A DNA stretch of 12,113 bases, taken from contig CAJVXD010000011.1 in the NCBI GenBank assembly GCA_913009675.1, positions 1-12,113 on the forward strand, in the 5' to 3' direction. The notes beneath the pieces are model-generated. The model made no database searches and was not told where the DNA came from. It saw only the letters and a list, made by a program, of their open reading frames with translations. The first letter of the stretch is position 1. Every line of letters begins with the position of its first letter. The position numbers and the translations under genes are program-made. Of the stretch, positions 1 through 6,872 are shown one piece after another. Origin of the DNA: an uncultured bacterium (GTDB lineage Bacteria; Omnitrophota; Gorgyraeia; Gorgyraeales; Gorgyraeaceae).

Positions 1-15
1 GCTCTTTGCTTGTTA

Positions 16-83
16 TTTTTTTTTTAATGATACGGCGACCACCGCGATCTACACTCTTTCCCTACACGACGCTCTTCCGATCT
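16..83 (+). other. Illumina P5 adapter / Read 1 primer (artefact)
   Basis: Bases 26-83 match the 58-base Illumina P5 plus Read 1 adapter, from AATGATACGGCGACCACCG through to GCTCTTCCGATCT, with one visible mismatch (C for A at 45). Exactly ten T residues at 16-25 precede it, as in the grafted flow-cell P5 oligo. Bases 1-15 have no recognisable origin and should be trimmed with it. Minus-strand reading frames through this stretch encode familiar adapter peptides such as RRVGKECRSRW and GRASCRERV and are not genes. Genomic sequence starts at about 84. Confidence 0.97.
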
Positions 84-354
84 CATAGCAGGCTGTGGGG
101 CCTTTTTTAGCCGAGCGGGCACGGTGTCTTTTTGGGCTGTGGCCCGTGAGAAAAGACGTTCGGCCGCCCCGGCGAGGCGGCCTTCTCTCCGTTTTATTTT
201 TTGCTCGTCCTTTTGCCTGACGGCAAAAGGACACCATGCCCGCAAAAAATAAAGAGGCTTTTCTCAAGGGCCCCAGCCCAAAAAGACGAGAGAGGCTAAA
301 AACGGAGTAAGATTGCCGCGCCGGGGCAATCTTACATTCCCACGGCCTGCTATG
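84..354 (+). repeat. Structured inverted-repeat element, copy A (candidate structured RNA)
   Basis: This non-coding element has nested pairing. The outer helix P1 pairs 84-100 with 338-354 (17 pairs, two G-U). P2 pairs 104-112 with 294-302 (9 perfect pairs). P3 pairs 126-150 with 263-287 (23 of 25). Inside it, an A/T-rich helix pairs 193-204 with 242-253 (12 perfect) around a hairpin at 207-217/222-232 (11 perfect, loop TGAC), and a small hairpin lies at 162-168/176-182. A side hairpin P5 (307-317/325-335, 11 perfect) sits between the P2 and P1 3' strands, making a three-way junction. The loop between P2 and P3 reads GAGCGGGCACGGT on one side and GAGAGA on the other. AAAAGACGTTCGGCC is at 151-165. 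Copy B at 8114-8426 has the same fold and conserved blocks. The 5' arm begins exactly at the adapter junction, so it may be truncated. birA starts 67 bases downstream. The coding strand of the element is assumed from the asymmetry of the conserved loop and the direction of neighbouring genes. It could be an RNA or a fold-back mobile element. Confidence 0.75.
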
Positions 355-421
355 CCGGAAGGCCTAAACCGACGATAAGTTGTTACCTAACTGCCCAAAT
401 AGTACGTAGTATTTTTATTTT

Positions 422-1384
422 ATGATTGACGACAAGATTTTGAATTTTTTTAAAAACTGCAGAGACAGTTATATCTCAGGAGAAGAGTTTAGTGAGAGAC
501 TTGGTATCTCCCGCACCGCTGTGTGGAAGCATATAGAGAAACTTCGCAGCGAAGGATATGAGATTATAGCCTCCCCTCATCTCGGCTATAAACTCTTGTC
601 TGTTCCTGATCGCTTGACAGAACTGGAGCTAAAGTGGCAGCTCAAGGCAGAGATAATAGGAAAAAAGATATATTCCTATGAGGAGGTAGGCTCTACAAAT
701 GATCTTGCGCGTCAATTAGGGATATCAGGAGAAAAAGAAGGTTCTGTAATAATAGCAGAGCATCAGGCCAAAGGCCGCGGCAGACTCGGGAGAAAGTGGG
801 TTTCCCCCAGGGGGAAAGGCGCCTGTTTCTCAGTGATACTGAGGCCGGATATCCTACCTCGAGAGGTCTCTCTCGTAACGCTTTTTTCCGCCCTCAGCGT
901 TGTAAAGACAATCCGTGAGATGATAAACCTGCCTGCCTTTATCAGATGGCCGAATGATATCATGGTGAATGCGAGAAAACTGTGCGGCATATTGACAGAG
1001 CTGGATGGTGAGACAGACAAGATTAATTTTGTAGTAGTTGGGATAGGTATAAATATAAATACGAAGAGGGAGTTACTCCCTCCTGGGGCTACTTCCGTTT
1101 CTGCTGAAAAAGGCAGCGAGGTCTCGAGGCTGGAATTCGTCAAGGCTATTTTAATAAACCTCGACAGATATTACAGGATTTTTAAGAGGGGGAAGGTTGA
1201 GGAGATCCTGGGAGAATATAAGAAGCTCTCGACAGTCCTTGACAGGAGGGTTCAGATTAATTATCATAATAGACTCATATCAGGCCACGCAGTAGATGTA
1301 GATAAAGAAGGCGCCCTTATAGTGAGGCTGGACTCAGGTTTTAATGAAAGGGTTCTTGCAGGCGATGTGGTCTTGCTGAGATAA
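422..1384 (+). CDS. birA: Biotin--[acetyl-CoA-carboxylase] ligase / biotin operon repressor BirA
   Basis: This cytoplasmic enzyme makes biotinyl-5'-AMP and attaches biotin to the carrier-protein lysine of carboxylases. The two-domain form also represses biotin genes. The 320-residue protein has an N-terminal winged helix-turn-helix (about 5-60, with the recognition region GISRTAVWKHIEKL), so it is the bifunctional class. The catalytic domain shows GSTND at 90-94, the biotinyl-AMP loop GRGRLGRKW at 118-126, RWPND at 175-179, KLCGIL at 186-191 and GIGIN at 207-211; a C-terminal cap domain follows. Length is normal for BirA. The start is supported by the complete winged helix, but no Shine-Dalgarno is visible in the T-rich leader. 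It stands apart from coaX by 168 bases containing a strong hairpin. No biotin operator palindrome and no biotin synthesis genes are seen nearby, so the repressor role is inferred from the domain alone. Confidence 0.95.
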   Translation: MIDDKILNFFKNCRDSYISGEEFSERLGISRTAVWKHIEKLRSEGYEIIASPHLGYKLLSVPDRLTELELKWQLKAEIIGKKIYSYEEVGSTNDLARQLGISGEKEGSVIIAEHQAKGRGRLGRKWVSPRGKGACFSVILRPDILPREVSLVTLFSALSVVKTIREMINLPAFIRWPNDIMVNARKLCGILTELDGETDKINFVVVGIGININTKRELLPPGATSVSAEKGSEVSRLEFVKAILINLDRYYRIFKRGKVEEILGEYKKLSTVLDRRVQINYHNRLISGHAVDVDKEGALIVRLDSGFNERVLAGDVVLLR

Positions 1385-1445
1385 GAGCTGAGTAAAGGTT
1401 GAGGTTGAGGGGGATGGGGAACTCCAGCGCAGACAATATCGCTTT

Positions 1446-1482
1446 AACTTTACACTTGAAGTCAGGTTTCAAGTGTAAAGTT
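1446..1482 (+). terminator. 15-bp perfect hairpin between birA and coaX (possible terminator)
   Basis: AACTTTACACTTGAA (1446-1460) is the exact reverse complement of 1468-1482, with a 7-base loop. It lies 62 bases after the birA stop and 71 bases before the likely coaX start. The following bases are TTGTTG-like rather than a pure T run, so intrinsic termination is plausible but not classical. A leader structure for coaX or an operator for a dimeric regulator are alternatives. Confidence 0.5.
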
Positions 1483-1552
1483 GTTGTTGCGGAGAGAGCG
1501 GACGTAATCACCTCTCGGCAGGATGCCCCTTCAGGCAGGGAGAGCAGAAGAT

Positions 1553-2299
1553 ATGTTTCTTGCGGTTGATATAGGAAATACGACTATTCACAATGGGATA
1601 TTTAAAGCCGGGGTCCTGCGGAAGGTATTTAATATACCCACTTATACAACAGGGCTGGACAGGCAGTATATAAAGAAGCTGGGTGCCTCTTTAAGAAAGA
1701 TAAGGGCCGTGATTATTGTCAGCGTTGTGCCGGATGTATCAAGGCAGGCAGAAGAAACCTTAAAGAATCTGCTGGGCGCAAGGATCCTGGTTGTAGGCAG
1801 GGACGTGGATAGCGGGGTCAAGAATCTTTATAAAAGGCCGCTGCAGGTAGGCCAGGACAGACTTGTTAATGCCAGGGCGGCTTACGAGTTATGCAGGAAG
1901 GGGGCCGTTATAGTAGATTTTGGAACGGCCCTAACAATAGATGTAGTGACCAGGAACAGAGAATATATTGGTGGTGTCATTGCGCCGGGCATTGAGATAT
2001 CTTTGAATGTTTTATCGGAACGCGCAGCTCTTTTACCCAGGATATCATTGAAGAGGCCGCAGGGCCTCCTGGGAAGGGATACAATAGAAAGCATGAGAAG
2101 CGGTACGGTGTACGGTTTTAGCAGTTTATGTGACGGCCTTGTAGTTCGATTGAAAAAGGGATATTGCAGGCGAGGCATGGTCGTAGCAACCGGAGGCATG
2201 TCAAGATTTATCGGCCCATATTGCAGAACAGTAGATAAAATAGATCCCGATCTAACGCTTAAGGGTTTGAATTTAATAGGAGCAGATTTCGATGTTTAA
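1553..2299 (+). CDS. coaX: Type III pantothenate kinase CoaX
   Basis: It phosphorylates pantothenate with ATP, the first step of coenzyme A synthesis. Type III enzymes belong to the ASKHA (actin/hexokinase-like) fold, use a monovalent cation and are generally insensitive to CoA feedback. Visible motifs, numbered from this start, are DIGNT at 6-10 (phosphate-binding loop), GQDRLVNA at 100-107, VDFGTA at 121-126 (second phosphate loop), GGVIAPG at 140-146 and ATGG at 212-215. The 248-residue length fits the family. I chose the ATG at 1553 because CoaX proteins begin a few residues before DIGNT and GGGAG lies about ten bases upstream; an in-frame ATG at 1523 would add ten residues unlike the family. 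The stop overlaps the nfnA start by 8 bases, implying translational coupling. Confidence 0.94.
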   Translation: MFLAVDIGNTTIHNGIFKAGVLRKVFNIPTYTTGLDRQYIKKLGASLRKIRAVIIVSVVPDVSRQAEETLKNLLGARILVVGRDVDSGVKNLYKRPLQVGQDRLVNARAAYELCRKGAVIVDFGTALTIDVVTRNREYIGGVIAPGIEISLNVLSERAALLPRISLKRPQGLLGRDTIESMRSGTVYGFSSLCDGLVVRLKKGYCRRGMVVATGGMSRFIGPYCRTVDKIDPDLTLKGLNLIGADFDV

Positions 2300-3113
2300 T
2301 ATCTTATCGAATGAAAATATAGCACCTGCGATTTTTAGGATGAAACTAGAGGCCCCCTTGATTGCCGGAAAGGCCGGACCAGGCCAGTTTTTAATAATCA
2401 GGATAGACGATAAAGGTGAGCGTATACCTCTTACAATAGCCGACCATGATGAGAGATGCGTTACTATTGTCTATCAGGTTGCGGGGGTTACGACACACAG
2501 GCTATCCGAAAAAAAGAAGGGCTGTTATCTCGCGGATGCAGTGGGGCCATTGGGGCGGGCTACAGATATTGAAAGAGTTGGGAATGTATGTTGTATCGCC
2601 GGAGGGGTTGGCATTGCTGAGGTGTATCCTGTGGTAAAGGCGCATAAATCCATTGGGAGCCATGTCCTGGCAATTCTTGGGGCGAAAAACAAGAAACTTA
2701 TAATATTCAAAAGTGAATTAGAGGGGCTGTGTGATGAGATATTCATCACTACCGATGACGGTTCCCTGGGCGAGAAGGGTTTTGTTTCGGGTGTCCTCGA
2801 GAGATTGATAGATTCACCCAGGCACATGGATCTTGTATATGCTGTTGGCCCCGCGATTATGATGAAGGTGATTGCAGATATAACTCGTCCCTCCAATATA
2901 AAAACCCTCGCATCTTTAAATACGATTCTCGTAGACGGCACAGGTATGTGTGGTTCCTGCAGGATAGATGTGGGCGGAGACACGAAGTTTGTATGCGTGG
3001 ATGGGCCGGAATTTGACGCGCATAAGGTGAATTTCACAGAACTTATAGCAAGACAGGGGCTCTTTAAAAAACAAGAAGACCATGCCTGCAGGATAAGAGG
3101 GATATTACAATGA
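2292..3113 (+). CDS. nfnA: NfnA-like FAD/[2Fe-2S] subunit of NADH-dependent ferredoxin:NADP+ oxidoreductase
   Basis: This small subunit carries FAD, an NAD site and a [2Fe-2S] cluster. With NfnB it couples NADH, NADPH and ferredoxin by flavin-based electron bifurcation. It belongs to the ferredoxin-NADP reductase fold family shared with PyrK. The 273-residue sequence shows the flavin motif RIPLTIAD (44-51), the nucleotide-binding segment CIAGGVGIAEVYPV (101-114) and a C-terminal cluster segment with D215, C220, C223 and C235. Having Asp where PyrK has a first Cys fits NfnA rather than PyrK. The next gene encodes the NfnB partner, which strongly favours Nfn (or the closely related sulfide dehydrogenase) over a dihydroorotate dehydrogenase subunit; no pyrD is present. 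AGGAGC lies about 12 bases upstream of the ATG, inside coaX. Confidence 0.88.
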   Translation: MFNILSNENIAPAIFRMKLEAPLIAGKAGPGQFLIIRIDDKGERIPLTIADHDERCVTIVYQVAGVTTHRLSEKKKGCYLADAVGPLGRATDIERVGNVCCIAGGVGIAEVYPVVKAHKSIGSHVLAILGAKNKKLIIFKSELEGLCDEIFITTDDGSLGEKGFVSGVLERLIDSPRHMDLVYAVGPAIMMKVIADITRPSNIKTLASLNTILVDGTGMCGSCRIDVGGDTKFVCVDGPEFDAHKVNFTELIARQGLFKKQEDHACRIRGILQ

Positions 3114-3140
3114 GAAGCCGGAGCAGAGAAGAATATTATT

Positions 3141-4568
3141 ATGAAGAAACAGGATCCTAAAGACAGGATTAAGAATTTCAATGAAGTAAGCCTGGGCATG
3201 TCTGAGGAAGAGGCCATTAAAGAAGCCGGCCGGTGTCTTTTCTGCAAGGAACCGAGGTGTTCTGCAAATTGTCCTGTCGAGATAGAGATACCGCGTTTTA
3301 TAAATGCGATAAAGGATAAGAACTTCGATAAGGCCATTCGCATAATAAAGGAGAAAAATAACCTTCCGGGCGTATGCGGGAGGGTTTGTCCGCAAGAGAA
3401 TCAGTGCGAGGGTGCATGCATATTAAATAGTAAAGGCCGGCCTATAAATATAGGTGCACTTGAGAGGTTTGCAGCTGATCAGGAATTGAGTAATGAAAAA
3501 AAGGCTTTCAGTCTTTCCTGTCCCGGGCCCCTCGACTCTGCTCGGGGTAAACTCCGCCGAGAGAAGCCTAGAGCCGGAAGCCAGAAGGTCGCTATCATAG
3601 GAAGCGGGCCCAGCGGTTTGACTTGCGCAGGTGACCTGGCCAGGTTAGGTTATCAAGTTACTCTATTTGAGGCGCTGCACGTTGCCGGCGGGGTCCTGAT
3701 GTACGGCATCCCTGAGTTTCGACTTCCAAAGACTATTGTGAAGAAAGAGATAGAGTATTTAAGGTCTTTAGGGGTGGATATCCGGACGAATTTTATAGTG
3801 GGCAAGACCTCTAGCATGGAGGAGATTTTCGAACTTGGCTATAAGGCCGTATTCGTCGGCACAGGCGCAGGCCTGCCGCGCTTTATGAATATACCGGGAG
3901 AGAATCTCAATAGGGTCTATTCGTCCAATGAACTTCTTACAAGGGTTAATTTGATGAAGGCGTATCTTTTTCCAGAGTATGACACGCCTGTAAATATAGG
4001 CAGAAAGGTAGCGGTTGTCGGCGGAGGCAATACTACAATGGATTCGGCAAGGGTATCGCTTAGGCTCGGCGCAGAAAAGGTGTATGTAATATATAGGCGC
4101 TCAGAAAAAGAGATGCCGGCTCGCAGAGAAGAGATCGGGAACGCAAAGGAGGAAGGGGTTGAGTTTCATATTCTTACACTGCCTAAAGGAATAATTGGAG
4201 ATGAAAAAGGGTTTGTGAAAGGCATGGAGTGCATGAAGATGAAGCTTGGCGGATTGGATTCTTCCGGCAGAAGGAGGCCGATGGCTATAGAGGGGTCGGA
4301 GTTTATTATGGATGTAGACACAGTGGTAATGGCAATAGGACAAAGACCTAATCCTGTCTTTTTAAGGGCCACACCGGTGCTCAAGGTAGATAGAGGGAAT
4401 AAGATTGTAGTAGACCCGGAAACACAGGTTACTAATATAGAAGGTGTTTACGCTGGCGGAGACGCTACGTATGGCGAGGATACAGTGATAGCCGCAATGG
4501 GCGCAGGTAAGCGCGCGGCAATAGCAATTGACGGTTATTTAACCGGGACGAAAGGCGGAGCAGGATGA
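3141..4568 (+). CDS. nfnB: NfnB-like NADPH-binding subunit (GltD family, FAD + two [4Fe-4S])
   Basis: This large subunit of the bifurcating transhydrogenase oxidises NADPH at a bifurcating FAD and sends electrons to ferredoxin and, through NfnA, to NAD+. The 475 residues show N-terminal cysteines C32, C35, C40, C44 and C79, C83, C89, C93, enough for two [4Fe-4S] clusters as in GltD-type proteins. The FAD Rossmann motif is GSGPSG (154-159) followed by the GGVLMYGIPEFRLPK signature. The NADPH Rossmann motif is GGGNTTMDSAR (294-304) with a YRR segment after it, and the C-terminal FAD motif is GVYAGGDA (435-442). Glutamate synthase small subunit GltD is the main alternative, but no gltB is present and nfnA is 27 bases upstream. 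The linker at about 123-147 is longer and more basic than expected and contains a REP-like palindrome. The stop overlaps mnmA by 4 bases. Confidence 0.88.
   Translation: MKKQDPKDRIKNFNEVSLGMSEEEAIKEAGRCLFCKEPRCSANCPVEIEIPRFINAIKDKNFDKAIRIIKEKNNLPGVCGRVCPQENQCEGACILNSKGRPINIGALERFAADQELSNEKKAFSLSCPGPLDSARGKLRREKPRAGSQKVAIIGSGPSGLTCAGDLARLGYQVTLFEALHVAGGVLMYGIPEFRLPKTIVKKEIEYLRSLGVDIRTNFIVGKTSSMEEIFELGYKAVFVGTGAGLPRFMNIPGENLNRVYSSNELLTRVNLMKAYLFPEYDTPVNIGRKVAVVGGGNTTMDSARVSLRLGAEKVYVIYRRSEKEMPARREEIGNAKEEGVEFHILTLPKGIIGDEKGFVKGMECMKMKLGGLDSSGRRRPMAIEGSEFIMDVDTVVMAIGQRPNPVFLRATPVLKVDRGNKIVVDPETQVTNIEGVYAGGDATYGEDTVIAAMGAGKRAAIAIDGYLTGTKGGAG
3528..3547 (+). repeat. REP-like palindrome inside the nfnB linker
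   Basis: CCCCTCGACTCTGCTCGGGG forms a short stem (CCCC, one bulged T, CGA against TCG, GGGG) and encodes PLDSARG at nfnB residues 130-136. It falls between the iron-sulfur domain and the FAD domain. The sequence and its peptide resemble dispersed palindromic repeats that I recall from many bacterial genomes; membership in such a family is inference, since only one copy is in this window. Confidence 0.45.
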
Positions 4569-5647
4569 GCAGGGGGCAGAGGGTGCTGGTTGCGATGAGC
4601 GGAGGCGTGGATAGTTCTATGGCCGCTGCAATTTTAAAGGAGGAAGGCTACGAAGTCATTGGTGCGACCATGAAGATATGGCCCAGGGAGCATTGCGGCA
4701 AGCAGGGTAAGAAACCTTGCTGTTCGTTGAGGGACATTGAGGATGCTAAAAAGGTCTGTGATGTACTCGGAATAAGGCATTATGTTTTGAATTTCGAAAA
4801 GGTTTTCCGGGAAAAGGTAATCGATTATTTTATTAGTGAATACCTTAAAGGCAGGACCCCAAATCCCTGTATTCTCTGCAACGAAAAGATAAAATTCGGG
4901 ACCTTTCTCAGAAGGGCCGGGGAGCTTGACTGCGATTTTATCTCCACAGGGCATCATGCAAGGATTGAAAGGAACGGGTGTTGTAGATTAAGGGAATCAG
5001 TGGACAAGAGAAAGGATCAGTCTTATGTCTTATTTTCGCTTTCCCCTGCCCAGATAGAGAAGACACTTTTCCCGATAGGCGATTCGAACAAGGATGATAT
5101 CAGAGGGAATGCTGAGGCCCTCGGCCTGAGTGTCTCTAAAAAATCGGATAGTCAGGAGATATGTTTTGTGCCGGATAATGATTATCCCGGTTTTATAATG
5201 AGGCACCGCGCCCTAGATTTTAAAAAGGGCGATATAATCGATTCTAACGGCAGGGTATTAGGCCAGCATAATGGTTATTGGAACTTTACGATAGGCCAGC
5301 GAAGGGGACTCGGCATTTCACATAAGGGGCCGCTCTACGTGACAGCCATAGATGCGGATAAAGATATTATTAGAGTGGGAGAATATGCAGAGTTAAAGAA
5401 AAAAAGATTTAGAGTCAAAGGCATAAACTGGTTTGATAAGAAAGGCGTGGGGAAAGAACGGAAGGCAGAGGTCAAGATAAGATATAATCATAAAAAGTCG
5501 GAGGCGTTTTTAAAGAAGGTCAATGAGGGTGAAATAGAAGTGGAATTCGAAGAACCTCAGGCAGCGATTACGCCTGGGCAGGCCGCTGTATTTTATGAAG
5601 GAGAATATGTCCTTGGCGGTGGGTGGATAGAAAGGGTCCTCGTATAG
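4565..5647 (+). CDS. mnmA: tRNA-specific 2-thiouridylase MnmA
   Basis: MnmA adenylates U34 of tRNA-Lys, tRNA-Glu and tRNA-Gln and replaces the 2-oxygen with sulfur passed on from a cysteine desulfurase. The 360 residues contain the PP-loop SGGVDSS (12-18), the NPCILCNEKIKF segment with C102 and C105, the STGHHARI motif at 127-134, the DQSYVL segment at 151-156 and SDSQEIC ending at C200. C102 and C200 correspond to the usual catalytic pair. The C-terminal beta-barrel part follows from IGQRRGLGI. Length and motif order are typical. The start codon overlaps the nfnB stop (ATGA), with GGAG a few bases upstream. The unrelated neighbour nfnB suggests shared transcription rather than shared pathway. 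No desulfurase gene is in the window. Confidence 0.96.
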   Translation: MSRGQRVLVAMSGGVDSSMAAAILKEEGYEVIGATMKIWPREHCGKQGKKPCCSLRDIEDAKKVCDVLGIRHYVLNFEKVFREKVIDYFISEYLKGRTPNPCILCNEKIKFGTFLRRAGELDCDFISTGHHARIERNGCCRLRESVDKRKDQSYVLFSLSPAQIEKTLFPIGDSNKDDIRGNAEALGLSVSKKSDSQEICFVPDNDYPGFIMRHRALDFKKGDIIDSNGRVLGQHNGYWNFTIGQRRGLGISHKGPLYVTAIDADKDIIRVGEYAELKKKRFRVKGINWFDKKGVGKERKAEVKIRYNHKKSEAFLKKVNEGEIEVEFEEPQAAITPGQAAVFYEGEYVLGGGWIERVLV

Positions 5648-5741
5648 CTGCAATATTGAATCTCCTGCAAGGTTAACAAAAGCGGGAATCAAGAGGTCTC
5701 CCTGCCTTGCATGCTGGAAATGGCCGCCGGAGAACAATAAG

Positions 5742-6542
5742 ATGGAGAAGATAAAGCGACTTAAAAATATCTTGATGAGGCTTGAAGGCGTAGTATTGGC
5801 TTTTTCAGGAGGCGTGGATTCAAGTTTTCTCCTTAAGGTTCTGAACGATAGTTTGCCCTGGGATAAGGTCCTGGCTGTTACCGCTGTATCCGATACCTAC
5901 ACGTCTTCAGAGTTGAGTCAGGCGAGGAGATTTGCAAAAGATTTAAGGGTAAGGCATAGAATAATCTTTACAAGCGAATTAAAGGATATAAGATTTATAA
6001 AAAATACTAAAGATAGATGCTATTATTGTAAGAAAGAATTATTTCAGAGGCTAAAGGAGGTTGCTAAAAAAGAGGGTCTAAAGAGCGTTATCGATGCCTC
6101 TAATGTCGACGATAAAAAGGATTACAGGCCGGGCTCCAGGGCAAAGAGAGAATACGGCGTAGGAAGCCCCCTTCAGGAAGCCGGCATTACCAAGAATGAT
6201 ATAAGAAGATATTCTAAAAGATTAGGGCTCAAGACATGGAGATTGCCGTCGATGGCCTGTCTGGCATCAAGGATCCCCTACGGTCAGGAGATTCACAGAC
6301 GCACATTAAGAAACATAGAAAGGGCAGAGGGTTTTATAAAGGGTCTGGGCATTGGCCAGGTAAGGGTCAGGTCCCATAACGAGATAGCCAGGATAGAGGT
6401 TGACAAAAAAGATATAAAAAGATTTTTTAACCAGAGATTTTGTGATAAAATAATAAGGCGCTTTAAGAAATACGGTTTTAGATACATTACGCTGGATTTA
6501 GAAGGGTACAGGACGGGAAGTTTGAACGAGGTGTTAAAGTAA
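5742..6542 (+). CDS. larE: LarE-family ATP-dependent sulfur transferase
   Basis: LarE adenylates the carboxylate of the LarB product (pyridinium-3,5-biscarboxylic acid mononucleotide) and inserts sulfur, giving the dithiocarboxylate that binds nickel in lactate racemase-type enzymes. The 266 residues show the PP-loop SGGVDSS (22-28), DRCYYCKKELF (91-101), the SNVDDKKDYRPG segment (120-131) and PSMACLASRIPYG (169-181). Three cysteines (C93, C96, C173) sit at family positions, fitting the iron-sulfur type of LarE that recycles sulfur rather than the sacrificial single-cysteine type; this is inferred from position only. GGAG lies upstream at a normal distance from the ATG. No larA, larB or larC is in the window, so the nickel-pincer substrate is assumed from the family. 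A 94-base gap separates it from mnmA and holds nothing I can name, apart from a weak TGCAAGG/CCTTGCA inverted repeat at 5666-5672 and 5705-5711. Confidence 0.9.
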   Translation: MEKIKRLKNILMRLEGVVLAFSGGVDSSFLLKVLNDSLPWDKVLAVTAVSDTYTSSELSQARRFAKDLRVRHRIIFTSELKDIRFIKNTKDRCYYCKKELFQRLKEVAKKEGLKSVIDASNVDDKKDYRPGSRAKREYGVGSPLQEAGITKNDIRRYSKRLGLKTWRLPSMACLASRIPYGQEIHRRTLRNIERAEGFIKGLGIGQVRVRSHNEIARIEVDKKDIKRFFNQRFCDKIIRRFKKYGFRYITLDLEGYRTGSLNEVLK

Positions 6543-6548
6543 GGATAT

Positions 6549-6872
6549 GTCCTTTAGCACCTACAATGTTCCTATTCGTCACATTGCTTAACGGCGTTTC
6601 AGGATTAAATTTGCTTCGCAGTAAGGCAGGAGGTCCTTCAGCGGCTATAATCCTTCTATTCGTCGGATTATTTAACGCCGCTTCAGGATTAAATTTGCTT
6701 CGCAGTAAGGCAGAAGGTCCTTCAGCGGCTATAATCCTTCTATTCGTCGGATTATTTAACGCCGCTTCAGGATCAAATTTGCTTCGCAGTAAGGCAGAAG
6801 GTCCTTCAGCGGCTATAATCCTTCTATTCGTCGGATTATTTAACGCCGCTTCAGGATCAAATTTGCTTCGCA
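6549..6872 (+). repeat. Tandem array of an 84-bp hairpin repeat (about 3.9 units)
   Basis: Units start at 6549, 6633, 6717 and 6801, with an exact 84-base period; the last stops at about 6872. Units 2 and 3 differ at a single base, and unit 4 matches unit 3 for its whole length. Unit 1 has diverged in its first 50 bases. The first 57 bases of each unit can fold into one long hairpin: unit positions 1-5 with 53-57, 8-13 with 45-50 and 15-21 with 33-39, around a loop containing CTATTCGTC. A smaller stem (CTTCGC with GCAGAAG, one bulge) lies in the remainder. Because 84 is a multiple of three, long open frames run through both strands with a 28-residue repeat; these look like by-products of the array, not genes. 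Confidence 0.93.

Noticed and set aside
24..267. Two minus-strand open frames of 72-73 codons
   Set aside because: Their ends are translated Illumina adapter and the rest crosses the inverted-repeat element; no homology-like features.
84..354. 6S RNA, retron ncRNA or group II intron for the structured element
   Set aside because: The branched three-way junction does not match 6S RNA, there is no reverse transcriptase, and I see no group II domain V.
380..412. Promoter for birA (TTGTTA at 380-385)
   Set aside because: No acceptable -10 at normal spacing; TACGTA at 403-408 and TAGTAT at 407-412 are too poor or too distant.
2525..3343. 272-codon minus-strand frame opposite nfnA and nfnB
   Set aside because: It is the antisense shadow of two well-supported genes and has no recognisable motifs.
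2292..4568. PyrK plus glutamate synthase small subunit
   Set aside because: No pyrD or gltB is present, and the two genes together with the Asp/Cys cluster pattern match NfnAB.
6549..6872. CRISPR array
   Set aside because: The whole 84-base unit repeats with no variable spacers, and no cas genes are present.
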